DNA of 64,000 bases from Sorangium cellulosum (lineage in GTDB: Bacteria; Myxococcota_A; Polyangia; Polyangiales; Polyangiaceae), in contig NZ_CP012670.1 in assembly GCF_004135735.1 (NCBI RefSeq), positions 10,434,501 through 10,498,500 on the forward strand, given 5' to 3'. Shown here in pieces: positions 46,933 to 55,808 of this stretch. Made by a program: the position numbers and the translations under genes. The first letter of the stretch is position 1; every line of letters starts with the position of its first letter. Below the pieces are notes generated by a model. That model worked only from the letters and a program-made list of their open reading frames with translations. It was not told the origin of the DNA and made no database searches.

Positions 46933-48009
46933 GTGCGCGCCCTGCGCCGGGAGCGGCCGTCGACCGCCGTCCTCGCGCTCCTCTTGCTGAGCTCCGCCCT
47001 GCTGCTCGCCTGCGCCTCGCCCGCGAGGGCGGCCGGGTCGCGCGCCGTGGCGACGGGCCGCGGCCGCGCCCCCGCGGCGGCCGCGCCGCGGCGGCCGGCC
47101 GCCCCGGCGCGGCCCGTCGAGGTGCGCGTCGCGCTGTCGCGCGGCGCGGCCGAGGAGGTCGCGGGGGTCCGCCTGCGGCGCCTGCTCGAGATCGAGCTCC
47201 CGGACGGCGCCTCGCTCGCCGCGGAGCCGGTCGGGCCGCTCGGCGACCGGGTCGCGACCGTGTGGATCGATCGGCCCACCGCGGCCCGCCTCGAGATCCA
47301 GGTGCGCCTCGACGGGCGCCCGGTCGTGCGGCGGCAGATCGCCGTCGCCGGCCTCACCTCGGACGTGGCCGCGCGGCTCCTCGCGATCGCCACCTCGGAG
47401 ATGATCCTCGCCGAGATGCGCCGCGCGCGCGCCCCCCGGCGCCCCCCGGCGCCCCGGCGGCCGACGCCGGACGAGATCGAGCTCGCCTCGCGCGATCTCG
47501 ACGCGCTCACCGTCTCGGCCGGGCCGTACGCCGCGGTCGTCTCGGGCGGTCCGCGGGCGCTCGGCGGCGCCGGCGTCGCGCTCGGCCTGCGCCGCCTGCG
47601 GTTCACGGAGCACCTGTTCGCCCGGCTGCTCGCCGCGCCGCCCGGGGGCGAGGCGCTGCGCTGGATCGAGGGGGGGATCTCGGGAGATTACCGCATCTGG
47701 CTCGCGGCCTCGTGGCGCCTGTCGATCGGCGCCACGGCGTCGGTGGCCTCGGTCAGGCTGCCCGCGGCCGTCGCGGTCGACGGCATCGAGGGCGAGCGCG
47801 ACACCTGGTCCGCCCGCGCCGGCCTCGGGCTCGGGCTGGAGACCCGGCTCGGCGGCCCGCTGTGGCTCGGGCTCACGCTGGACCCGGGCGTCGTGCTCCG
47901 GCCGGCGCCCTACGAGGACGCCCACGGCGCGGCGCGCGCCGTCGAAGGCGCCTGGCTCGGGGTCGGCGTCTCGCTGACCTCCGAGCGCCGCGCCTCGCCG
48001 CCGCGGTGA
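46933..48009 (+). CDS. Exported envelope protein of the sigma/FecR module
   Basis: GTG 46933 gives a 358-residue protein with a signal sequence (STAVLALLLLSSALLLACASPARA) ending in a possible lipobox; the longer frame from 46822 reads through the TPR relic and is unlikely. An Ala/Pro/Arg-rich linker is followed by VEVRVALSRGA, RLLEIELPDG and a run of amphipathic beta-strands (YRIWLAASWRLSIGATASVASVRL, GLGLGLETRLGG, LWLGLTLDPGVVLRPAP), which suggests an outer-membrane beta-barrel. Proteins of this kind often follow ECF sigma and FecR-like genes in myxobacteria. It probably belonged to the upstream module before a carboxylase-like gene separated them. Confidence 0.7.
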   Translation: MRALRRERPSTAVLALLLLSSALLLACASPARAAGSRAVATGRGRAPAAAAPRRPAAPARPVEVRVALSRGAAEEVAGVRLRRLLEIELPDGASLAAEPVGPLGDRVATVWIDRPTAARLEIQVRLDGRPVVRRQIAVAGLTSDVAARLLAIATSEMILAEMRRARAPRRPPAPRRPTPDEIELASRDLDALTVSAGPYAAVVSGGPRALGGAGVALGLRRLRFTEHLFARLLAAPPGGEALRWIEGGISGDYRIWLAASWRLSIGATASVASVRLPAAVAVDGIEGERDTWSARAGLGLGLETRLGGPLWLGLTLDPGVVLRPAPYEDAHGAARAVEGAWLGVGVSLTSERRASPPR

Positions 48010-48062
48010 GGCCCGCGGGGGCCCGCGCCCGCCCGCGCGGATCCGCGGTATCGTGTCCATGC

Positions 48063-49487
48063 ATGGATGACGAGATCCTCGAGCAGCTGCGCGAGCGCTA
48101 CGCGTCAGGGAACCTCATCGTCTTCGCCGGGGCGGGCGTGTCGGCCGGGGCGGGCATGCCCACCTGGAAGCAGCTCGCCGAGAGGCTGCGCGACAGCGCG
48201 CGGAGGAAGGGCGCGGATCGCGCGGCCCTCGACGAGATCCAGCATTACATCGACGCGAACCAGCTCATCAACGCGCTCTCCGCGGTGAAGCTCGCCCTCG
48301 GGCCGCAGGACTTCGGCGCGATCATCGACGGGGCGCTCGACGATCGCGGCCGCGAGATCCCGGAGACGGCGAAGGCGATCGCCGCGCTCAAGCCGAGGCT
48401 CAAGGCTGTGCTCACCACCAACATCGACCGGTTCCTCGAGCGCGCGTTCGCGGGCGAGTGGCGCGCGGTCGACCGGCCGACCGGCGACATCGCGGCGGAC
48501 CGCGGGTACATCCTCAAGCTGCACGGGACGCTGCGCGCGTGGGACACCTGGGTCTTCTCGCGCGACCAGTACGACAGCGCGATGTTCGGCTCGCCGCTCC
48601 TGCAGGACGCGTTCGGCGCGCTCTACCGCACGCACACCCTCCTGTTCGTCGGCTTCGGCCTCGCCGACGACAACATCGATCAGACGCTCGCCCGCGTGCG
48701 CGCGCTCTCGGGCGGGCAGCCGCCGGTGCATTTCGCCCTCGTGCCGGAGGGCGTGCAGCCGTTCCGGAGGCGGCTGCTCGAGGCGTCGGGCATCCGGCTC
48801 CTCGTCTACGAGAACCGGGGCGGCGATCACGCGGAGGTCGCCGAGATCCTCCGCGGCCTCGAGCCGGGCGCGGCGCGGCCGGCGCCGCCGCCGCCCTCGC
48901 CGCCGCCCCCTCAGGACCCGCGCGGGGTCTCGGCCACGGGGCGGCCCGTGAGCACGGGCTCGACCGCAGAGCGGCCGGCGGGATCGACCGCAGGGCGGCC
49001 GGCGGACGTGGTGCCGTCGGCAAAGGGGCCGGTCCGCGTCTTCTTCTCGTACGCCTCGCGCGACGAGGATCTCCTCGCGCAGCTCGAGGCGCAGATGAGC
49101 CCGCTGAGGCGGCAGGGGCTCGTCGCCCCGTGGCACAGCGGGAAGATCGGCGCCGGCGAGGACCTGGAGCGCACCACCCGCGAGCAGCTCGAGGCGGCGG
49201 ATCTCATCCTCCTCCTCGTGAGCGCGAGCTACCTCGCCTCCGAGCAGGACGACGCGCAGGTGTCGCGCGCGATGGAGCGGCGCGCCGCAAACCAGGCGAC
49301 GGTCGTGCCGATCGTGCTCCGGCCGTGCGACTGGGAGGCGACCCGCTTCGCCGGGCTGCAGGCGGTGCCGCGCGTCGGGAAGGTCGTCCGGCCCGTGACC
49401 GCCTGGAGCAACGTGGACGAGGCGCTCCTGCAGGTGGTGCACGAGCTCCGCGCGGTGGTGACCCGCCTCCTGGCCACGCGCGCCTGA
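48063..49487 (+). CDS. SIR2-TIR fusion, probable anti-phage NADase
   Basis: The 474-residue protein starts at ATG 48063. The N-terminal SIR2-like domain (about 10-270) keeps its NAD-binding motif GAGVSAG (23-29), TTNID with N120 and D122, LKLHGT with catalytic H154, and FVGFGLADDNI. A Pro/Thr/Gly linker leads to a C-terminal TIR domain (324-450, VRVFFSYASRDEDLL, WHSGKIGAGED, AADLILLLVSASYLAS, VVPIVLRPCDW). By alignment from memory with related bacterial TIRs, the catalytic Glu is replaced by Gln399. SIR2 would deplete NAD+ and TIR might sense. Such proteins act in abortive anti-phage defence; here the function is inferred. No membrane segment is present. Confidence 0.8.
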   Translation: MDDEILEQLRERYASGNLIVFAGAGVSAGAGMPTWKQLAERLRDSARRKGADRAALDEIQHYIDANQLINALSAVKLALGPQDFGAIIDGALDDRGREIPETAKAIAALKPRLKAVLTTNIDRFLERAFAGEWRAVDRPTGDIAADRGYILKLHGTLRAWDTWVFSRDQYDSAMFGSPLLQDAFGALYRTHTLLFVGFGLADDNIDQTLARVRALSGGQPPVHFALVPEGVQPFRRRLLEASGIRLLVYENRGGDHAEVAEILRGLEPGAARPAPPPPSPPPPQDPRGVSATGRPVSTGSTAERPAGSTAGRPADVVPSAKGPVRVFFSYASRDEDLLAQLEAQMSPLRRQGLVAPWHSGKIGAGEDLERTTREQLEAADLILLLVSASYLASEQDDAQVSRAMERRAANQATVVPIVLRPCDWEATRFAGLQAVPRVGKVVRPVTAWSNVDEALLQVVHELRAVVTRLLATRA

Positions 49488-49768
49488 GCGCGAGCGTCCT
49501 CGTCCGGGCGGCGGCGCCGCCGCGCGACGCGCGGTTTCCTCACTCTTCCGCCTCCCCGGCCGGGGAGGATTTCCCGCGGCCCGGTGATCGGGCCCGAACG
49601 GCGCCGCGGGCCGAGGCCTGCGCTTTGTCGGAGCTTCTCGGTGTCTTCGGGGCCTCTGGGCTTGCCGCGCTGCGCGCCCCGCGGCGGGCACGCCTGCACA
49701 GCGGGACGCGCATGGCGCTTGCTTGGCCCGCTGGGCGGACGACGCGAACGAGCGGAGAGGTGGCCATC

Positions 49769-50200
49769 GTGAGTCCAATGCACAGAGAGCGTGTGGTAAC
49801 GGCGCGCGAGAGCAGCCAGACCGAAGCGCGGAGCGCCGACGACGAGCTCCCGCCGGAGTCGGGCCGGCAGCCCGCCGTCTACACGGCGCGGGGCGGGCCG
49901 ACCGGCGAGCCCTGGCCGGAGCGCCCGCCCGTGCTCACGCCGGACGAGGCGCGCGAGCTGTCCGAGCGATGGAGCGCGATCCAGGCGGGCTTCATCGAGG
50001 CGCCTCGCCTGGCGGTCGAGCAGGCCGACGCGCTCGTGACCGAGGTGATCCAGCGCGTCGCGCAGAGCTTCCGGGAAGAGCGGATCGCGCTGCAGCAGCT
50101 TCTCGACAGCGATCTCGGGCGGTCGGAGGTGTCGACGGAGGAGCTCCGGCTCGCGCTGCGCAGGTACCGGTCGCTGCTCGGGCGCCTGCTCGCCTTCTAG
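49769..50200 (+). CDS. Helical conserved hypothetical protein
   Basis: GTG 49769 follows GGAGAGG; ATG 49778 is an alternative. The 143-residue product has a disordered first half and a conserved helical domain (about 65-143): ARELSERWSAIQAGFIEAPRLAVEQADALVTEVIQRVAQSF, then VSTEELRLALRRYRSLLGRLL. I recall this domain as common in actinobacteria and some myxobacteria but cannot name a function. No signal peptide is present. It follows the SIR2-TIR gene by 281 bp, so co-operation with it is possible but unproven. Confidence 0.7.
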   Translation: MSPMHRERVVTARESSQTEARSADDELPPESGRQPAVYTARGGPTGEPWPERPPVLTPDEARELSERWSAIQAGFIEAPRLAVEQADALVTEVIQRVAQSFREERIALQQLLDSDLGRSEVSTEELRLALRRYRSLLGRLLAF

Positions 50201-50237
50201 CTCGGCCCAGGGCGCCCGCGCTCCGACCCGGGCATGC

Positions 50238-50331
50238 AGGGCGCCCGCGCGCGCGGCGCCCTGCGGCGGGGGCTGGGCGCGTCACGGCGCCCGCGCGCGC
50301 GGCGCCCTGTAGCGGGGGCTGGGCGCATCTG
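50238..50331. repeat. 46-bp direct repeat, each unit containing a hairpin
   Basis: Units at 50240-50285 and 50286-50331 share ggcgcccgcgcgcgcggcgc followed by ccctg and gcgggggctgggcgc. Each unit holds the stem GGCGCC/GGCGCC around a CGCG loop. They sit between two co-directional genes. Confidence 0.8.
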
Positions 50332-50333
50332 GC

Positions 50334-53228
50334 ATGGTCGCCGCCATGCTCGTCCGCAGCCCTCTCTCGTGGATCCGACGCGGCCCCGTGGGCGGCGCAA
50401 GCCGCCTGGTCGGCCCCGTGCTCCGGCGCCGATCGCCGGGGCTGCTCGGCGCCGCGCTCGCGCTGGTGCTCGGGTGCTCCGGCGGCGCGACGCCCGCCCC
50501 CGCCGCGCGCCCGGCGCCCGTCGTGAAGACGCCGTCCGTGCGGCCCCGGGCGCCGGAGGGGCCGCCGCTCTTGCCAGCGCACGTGATCGCGGCGCTCGAG
50601 GACGAGGACGCGACGCCCTACCTCGCCCGGCGGGGCGACGAGGCGCTCCTGCTCTACGCCGCCGGGGGCACGTGGCGGACGCGCGTCCTCGGCGCGGACG
50701 GGGCGCCGCGAGGCGACGCCATCGAGGCGGGGCCGGTCCCCGCCGACGTGCCGGTCGCCGCGCTCCGCGCCGCGCCGAAGGGCTACCTCGCGGCGTGGAT
50801 CGAGCAGCTCGAGGGCGGCCGCGCGGTGCGCGTGCTCGCGCTCGATCCGGCCGGCAAGCCGCTCGCCCCGGCGAGCCTCGTCGCGCACACGGCGGAGGAG
50901 ATCTCGTGGCTCGACGTGCTCCCGAACGCGAAGGGCGCGCTCGTCGTGTGGGAGGTGCCGCGCGAGGACCGCGTCGATGTGGTCGTGTCGGCGGTGGCGC
51001 AGGGGAGCGGCCCGGCGATCAAGCCGACGACGCCGGCGTCGGTCGCGCGCGAGGTGCTCGGGTGGAACGCGGTCGCGACCGAGCGGGGCGCGGCGGTCGC
51101 GCTGGTGCTCCCACGGCCGGGCCCGGCGGCGAAGGGCGAGCGCAGGCCGGCGACCAAGGCCGCCGCGGAGGACGCCCTCGACGCGGCCAAGCTCGGCGCC
51201 GTGTCGATCCTGGAGATCGACGCGGCCGGGAAGGTGTCGGCGCCGGCGGTCGTCAGCCCCGAGCCGACGGCGCGCACCGATCTCGAGATCGTCGCGGCGG
51301 GTGGGCGTTACTTGCTCACCTGGACCGACGAGCGCGACATCGACGGCGCGGTCTACCTCGCGGCGGTCGAGCCGGGCGGCAAGGTGGTCGTGGCGGCGCG
51401 GCCGGCGACGCCGCCGTCCGGCGAGCAGGCGCTGGTGTCGCTCGTCGCGCCCTCCGCGGAGGGGGGCGGCCGGGCGCTGCTCGCGTGGGAAGACATGCTC
51501 CGCGCCCGCGGCGGCGCGGAGGGCCGCGGCGCGGGGCGGCTCATCCACCTCGCGGCGGTCGGGCCGGACGGGGCGCTCGGCGCGGCGCGGGCGGGGCTCG
51601 TCTTCAGCGCGAGCGGGCCGCCCGACCTCGCGGCCGACGGCGACGGCTTCGCGGCGGTGACGCTCGCGCCCGCGGCGCTCGAGGCGACGGGCGGCGAGGC
51701 GGCCGCCCCGATCTGGCCGACGTTCGTGCGCTTCGGCCCGGATCTCTCGGTGCGGGCGGCGGAGCCGGTGCGCGCCGCGCCGTTCGCGGCGACCGAGGGC
51801 GTGCCGTACCTCGTGCGCGGGCTGAGCTGCCACGGGGGCGCCTGCTGGACGCTCGCGAGCGCCGCGGCCGGCGCCGCCCCGCGGCAGGGCGGCGCGGGCG
51901 AGGCGGCGGGCGCGGGGGCGCCGCTCGCGCTGGTGTCGCTGCCGGTGCGCGACAGCGCGTGGCGCGCGCCCGCGTTCCGGGAGGACAGGGAGCCGCCGCC
52001 GCGCGCGACCGCGCTGCGCGCGCTCGTCGAGGGCGACCACATCGCCCGGGTCGCGGCCGCCGATCTCGGGGGCGGCGCCCTGCTCGCGGCGTGGGTCACC
52101 TACTTCGTCGAGGGGGCGTCGGACGCGCCGCGCGGGCAGGACCTCTCCGCCACCCTGGCGGTGCGCGCCGCCTCCGCGAGCGGCCTCGGCAAGCTGAACG
52201 TCGTCTCGCAGCGGGCGTCGTCGCTCGGCGGCGTGGCGATCGCGGCGGGGCCGCCGGCCCCGGCCGACCCGAAGCGGCAGGCCGGCGCCGCGCAGGCCGA
52301 GAGCGTGCTCGCGTGGGTCGCGCGCGAGCGGGGCGAGACGCAGGTGTTCGTGACGAAGCTCGACGCGGCGGGCGCGAAGGTCGCCCAGAAGCGGCTCACG
52401 ACGGCGCCGCGCAAGAAGCGGGGCGGCGTCCCGAGCGAGGCGTCCGACGTGGCGATCGCCCACGACGGCGCCGGAGGCTACATCGTCGCGTGGATCGACA
52501 CGCGCGACGGCAACGCCGAGGTGTACGCGGCGCGGGTGGACCGCGCGCTGAACCGGACGGTGCCGGACCGGCGCATCACGAGCGCGCCGCTCGACGCGTC
52601 CGAGGTGCAGATCGCGGTGCGCGGCCAGGAGACGTGGCTCGTGTGGTCGGACGCGCGGCCGGCCGGCGACGCGGCCGGCGCGGGCGATCCGGGCGGCGAG
52701 AGCGCCGGCGACATCTACCTCGCGCGGCTCGACACGAAGACGCTCCAGAAGCTCGGGGACGAGGCGCGCCTCCACGCGTCGCCCGAGCACTCGCGCAGCC
52801 CGGTGCTCGCGCCGAGCGAGGGCGGCCTGGTCGTCGGCTGGGTCGAGGAGCCGGCCGGGGAGGGCGCGTCGACCGGCGGGGGCGCGCGGCTCGCGCGGCT
52901 CGACGACAAGGGGGCGCTCGTCGGGCCGCCGGTCGCGCTGGCCGGCCCGGAGGGCGCGGCGGTGTCGTCGGTCGCGCTCGCCTGCGGCGAGGTCTGCCGC
53001 GGCGCGCTCGCGTCGGCGCCGGGCGACTCGGTGTCGCTGAGCGCCTTCACGCTGGCGCCGGGCGGGGGCGCCGCGTCGCCGCCGAAGCCCCTGGTGGGGC
53101 TCACCGGCGCCGCGTCGCAGGACGTGTCGCCGGTGTTCGCGGGGCGCTCCGGCGCGTCGCTGTTCTTCGCGGACGACGCGGCGAGCGGCTCTGGCCGCGT
53201 GCGGTGGATGACGATCGCATGGCCGTGA
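50334..53228 (+). CDS. Large lipoprotein, probable beta-propeller
   Basis: The 964-residue protein starts at ATG 50334 or 50346. A long basic N-terminus precedes the hydrophobic segment and lipobox (GLLGAALALVLGC). The mature protein is Ala/Gly-rich with recurring strand motifs such as YLLTWTDERDIDGAVYLA, YIVAWIDTRDGNAEVYAARVD and TWLVWSDARP. These WxDxRxGxxxxYxxRxD units are typical of bacterial propeller blades, and at least six are visible. It is expected on the outside of the cell, with unknown ligand. The next gene overlaps its 3' end by 10 bases, so they are co-translated. Confidence 0.8.
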   Translation: MVAAMLVRSPLSWIRRGPVGGASRLVGPVLRRRSPGLLGAALALVLGCSGGATPAPAARPAPVVKTPSVRPRAPEGPPLLPAHVIAALEDEDATPYLARRGDEALLLYAAGGTWRTRVLGADGAPRGDAIEAGPVPADVPVAALRAAPKGYLAAWIEQLEGGRAVRVLALDPAGKPLAPASLVAHTAEEISWLDVLPNAKGALVVWEVPREDRVDVVVSAVAQGSGPAIKPTTPASVAREVLGWNAVATERGAAVALVLPRPGPAAKGERRPATKAAAEDALDAAKLGAVSILEIDAAGKVSAPAVVSPEPTARTDLEIVAAGGRYLLTWTDERDIDGAVYLAAVEPGGKVVVAARPATPPSGEQALVSLVAPSAEGGGRALLAWEDMLRARGGAEGRGAGRLIHLAAVGPDGALGAARAGLVFSASGPPDLAADGDGFAAVTLAPAALEATGGEAAAPIWPTFVRFGPDLSVRAAEPVRAAPFAATEGVPYLVRGLSCHGGACWTLASAAAGAAPRQGGAGEAAGAGAPLALVSLPVRDSAWRAPAFREDREPPPRATALRALVEGDHIARVAAADLGGGALLAAWVTYFVEGASDAPRGQDLSATLAVRAASASGLGKLNVVSQRASSLGGVAIAAGPPAPADPKRQAGAAQAESVLAWVARERGETQVFVTKLDAAGAKVAQKRLTTAPRKKRGGVPSEASDVAIAHDGAGGYIVAWIDTRDGNAEVYAARVDRALNRTVPDRRITSAPLDASEVQIAVRGQETWLVWSDARPAGDAAGAGDPGGESAGDIYLARLDTKTLQKLGDEARLHASPEHSRSPVLAPSEGGLVVGWVEEPAGEGASTGGGARLARLDDKGALVGPPVALAGPEGAAVSSVALACGEVCRGALASAPGDSVSLSAFTLAPGGGAASPPKPLVGLTGAASQDVSPVFAGRSGASLFFADDAASGSGRVRWMTIAWP

Positions 53229-54844
53229 GCGGCGCGGCGCGCGCTCGTCGCCCTCGCGCGGCACGATCGCGCGCCGCGCGGGCCTGTGCGGGCGCGCTCG
53301 CGCTCGGGGCGCTCGCGTCGTCGCCCGGCTGCTCCGGCGCGCCGGAGGTGCCTGTCCCGCCGCCGGGCGGCGCCGCGGGGGCGGCGACGGCGTCGGGCTG
53401 CAGGGAGGGCCGCTGCTCGCAGGCCGAGGCGCTGCTCGCGGCCGCGCGGGCGTTCAGCGACGTGCGGCACGACTACCTCCTCGACACATCGAGCGCGATG
53501 GTGCCGGGCCGCGGGCTGTCGCGGAGCGCGTCGGGGGCGTTCTCGCCGGTCGGCCTGGCCTGCGCCCGGTCGAGGGCGGAGGCGGCTCCATCGGTTGCGG
53601 CGGCTCCATCGGTTGCGGCGGCTCCATCGGTTGCGGCGGCTCCATCGGTTGCGGAGACTCCGGCCGTTGCGCCGGCGCCCGCGGTCGCGCCGGCGCCGGG
53701 GGAGCGCGCGATCGACTTTCGCTACGTCGGCGTCGCGGTCGACTCGGTCCTCGTGGGCGCCGACGTCGATCTGCCCGCGTACTTCAGCGCGGGGGGGACG
53801 CTCGACAGGCGCCGGCTGCGGCTCATCGCGATGGCGCTGGTCGCCGACGAGGATCCGCAGTTCTTCGAGCCGACCGGGGACGTCGTGCCCGCGGCGGGCG
53901 GGGGCTGCGCCTGCGGCCGGGCGACGCACTTCATCGGGGCCGTGAGGCGCGGCGCCATGGTCGCCTACGAGACGGACGTGACCGCCGGCGAGGCGCACGG
54001 CACGGCGCTCGGCCTGCTCAAGGCCCGCATCGCGGCGGGGGATCGCCGGGTGACCATGACCTCGGTCGGGGAGCTGTCCATCGAGGGCGTCGAGGGCGCG
54101 CCCGTGGCCGGCGAAGCCGGCGGCGCGGCGGGGGGCGGGTCGGCGCTCGGCGCGCTGCGGCTCGAGGTCAAGAAGGCGGTGCCGCTCGCGTACGCGGTCT
54201 ACCCGATCGCGGACGTGTGCCGCTTCTCGCTCGCGGAGCCGGAGATCACGCCGCTGCCGCTCGATTTCGGCGTGGTGCCGTACGGCGCGACCGCGACGGC
54301 GCAGGCGATCCTCCGCAACCGGGCGCAGGTCGACGTGCGGGTGACGCACGGCGAGCGCTCGGTCGACGTGCCCGCGCACGGGAGCGCGGCGCTCACGTTC
54401 ACGTGGACGCCGGAGGGCCAGGCGGCGGGCTGCGAGCGGCAGACGCGGCGGGACACGTTCCTCGTGCGGCCGAAGGATCCGGGCGCCGCGGTGGTGCCGC
54501 GCGAGCGCGCGGTCGTGGTGCCGCAGCAGGTCACGACGGGGATGCCGACGTTCTCGAAGCACGAGCCGATCGCGACGGAGACCGGGCGGTCGCCGGACTA
54601 CGGGCGGGCGAGCGTGGACTGGACGTGCCCGGCCGGCTACGTGGTGCAGCAGTGCGAGCCGCAGCGGTCGAGCTGCCTGTCGTCGACCGGGAGCTGCAAC
54701 GCGGAGGGCTACCGGCTGACGGCCGAGGCGACGCCGGACGGCCGCGGGTGCTCGTTCCGGTGCACGGGGCCGAGCTCGTCCCTGTGGGGCGACCACGGGT
54801 GCGCGTACACGGCGGCCATGGTGTGCCGGCTCGCGTGCCAGTGA
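53219..54844 (+). CDS. Exported Cys-containing protein
   Basis: ATG 53219 overlaps the previous gene by 10 bases. The 541-residue product has an Arg-rich start and a signal-like helix (ACAGALALGALASSPGC), then a Pro/Ala linker with four APSVAA repeats (18-bp DNA repeat). A large domain with DLPAYFSAGGTLDRRRLRLIAMALVAD, GGGCACGRATHFIGAV and a beta-sandwich-like part (PLDFGVVPYGATATAQAILRN) follows. The C-terminus has eight Cys (WTCPAGYVVQQCEPQRSSCLS, GCSFRCTG, GCAYTAAMVCRLAC). It is probably exported or surface-bound together with the upstream propeller lipoprotein. No family is recognised. Confidence 0.72.
   Translation: MAVSGAARARRPRAARSRAARACAGALALGALASSPGCSGAPEVPVPPPGGAAGAATASGCREGRCSQAEALLAAARAFSDVRHDYLLDTSSAMVPGRGLSRSASGAFSPVGLACARSRAEAAPSVAAAPSVAAAPSVAAAPSVAETPAVAPAPAVAPAPGERAIDFRYVGVAVDSVLVGADVDLPAYFSAGGTLDRRRLRLIAMALVADEDPQFFEPTGDVVPAAGGGCACGRATHFIGAVRRGAMVAYETDVTAGEAHGTALGLLKARIAAGDRRVTMTSVGELSIEGVEGAPVAGEAGGAAGGGSALGALRLEVKKAVPLAYAVYPIADVCRFSLAEPEITPLPLDFGVVPYGATATAQAILRNRAQVDVRVTHGERSVDVPAHGSAALTFTWTPEGQAAGCERQTRRDTFLVRPKDPGAAVVPRERAVVVPQQVTTGMPTFSKHEPIATETGRSPDYGRASVDWTCPAGYVVQQCEPQRSSCLSSTGSCNAEGYRLTAEATPDGRGCSFRCTGPSSSLWGDHGCAYTAAMVCRLACQ
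53582..53653 (+). repeat. 18-bp coding repeat, four exact units
   Basis: GCGGCTCCATCGGTTGCG is repeated four times and encodes AAPSVA in the linker of the exported protein. Confidence 0.92.
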
Positions 54845-55021
54845 GGGCCTGGAACACCGACGATGAGGCCGCCCTGAGGCCAGGGGCGCAAGGAACCCGG
54901 GGAAGCAGGCCTTTCGCTCCCGTGCGCTCTCGTGCCCTTGCGGTCTCTCTCTCGCTCGCGCATCAGCGCGCGCTCGGCGCGCTCCGCGACGGCTGCCTGA
55001 GGCCTCCGGTCGAGTTTTTAA

Positions 55022-55138
55022 TTCTCCCGGGAGGCTTCGGAGAGCCTCCGGGTTGAATTTCAATCCTCCCGGGAGGCTCCCGAGAGCCTCCGGGTTGAAT
55101 TTCAATCCTCCCGGGAGGCTCCGGAGAGCCTCCGACGA
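55022..55138. repeat. 42-bp tandem repeat with internal palindromes, about three units
   Basis: Units start at 55022, 55064 and 55106 (the last partial). Each contains cctcccgggagg and a stem of gaggct with agcctc, plus ttgaatttcaa, a perfect short palindrome. They lie between convergent genes and may act as terminators or as a mobile repeat. Confidence 0.85.
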
Positions 55139-55594
55139 CTACCAGGTCGGGCCCGCGACCTGCCGGGTGGTGGCGTTGAGGCGGTTGAAGAGGTTGGTCA
55201 CCCCAACCATGAGGACGAGGGCCGCGAGGCCCCGCTCGTCGTAGTGCCGTTTGGCCTCGTTCCAGATCTCGTCCGGCACCGGGTCCGCCCGGTCGCTGAG
55301 CCGGGTGGCGGCCTCGGCGAGCGCCAGCGCGGCGCGCTCCGCGTCGGTGAACCAGGGCGCCTCTCGCCAGGCCGCGAGCGCGAAGAGCTTCTCGTCGCTC
55401 ACGCCGGCCTTCCTCGCGACCATCGCGCCCCCGTACACGCAGTAGCCGCAGCCGTTGATCTGGCTCGCGCGCAGGTGGACGAGCTCGAGCGTCGACTCGG
55501 GCACGCCGCCCTGCTTCGTGGCGTTGTACACCTCGAGGATCGCCGGCATCGCCTCGGAAAGGATCATCGCGGGGTTCTTCATCCGTGCCTGCAT
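55139..55594 (-). CDS. AhpD-like carboxymuconolactone decarboxylase-family protein
   Basis: The 151-residue protein starts at ATG 55594 behind AAGGAGAG. It has the AhpD-type redox motif in ASQINGCGYCVYGG (CxxC at about 49-52) with upstream Glu and a downstream helix in which the usual His is not obvious. TDAERAALALAEAATRL and YDERGLAALVLMVGVTNLFNRLNA are typical of the family. Members reduce peroxides through a thiol relay or decarboxylate aromatic lactones; the CxxC favours alkylhydroperoxidase activity in the cytoplasm. It has no operon partner. Confidence 0.88.
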   Translation of the reverse strand: MQARMKNPAMILSEAMPAILEVYNATKQGGVPESTLELVHLRASQINGCGYCVYGGAMVARKAGVSDEKLFALAAWREAPWFTDAERAALALAEAATRLSDRADPVPDEIWNEAKRHYDERGLAALVLMVGVTNLFNRLNATTRQVAGPTW

Positions 55595-55808
55595 CGTCGC
55601 TCTCCTTCGATTCGATCGGATCGACGGGACATCGTCCGTCATGGCTCCGACGATCCACGACGAGCGGCTGTGACGCGGGCGCAGAAAAAGATGTCGGCGG
55701 CCTCTTCGAGGCGCAGGCACGGCTGAACCCGGTCCCCGGCGCCGCCCGGCCCCCGGCGCCGCGCGGTCCTGAACCGTCGGCCGGCGGGTGCTATGGTGGA
55801 GCGCGTCC

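Noticed and set aside
46674..48062. Extension of the SIR2-TIR frame upstream to 46674
   Set aside because: It overlaps the envelope-protein gene in another frame and consists of Arg/Ala-rich low-quality sequence; the SIR2 fold starts at 48063.
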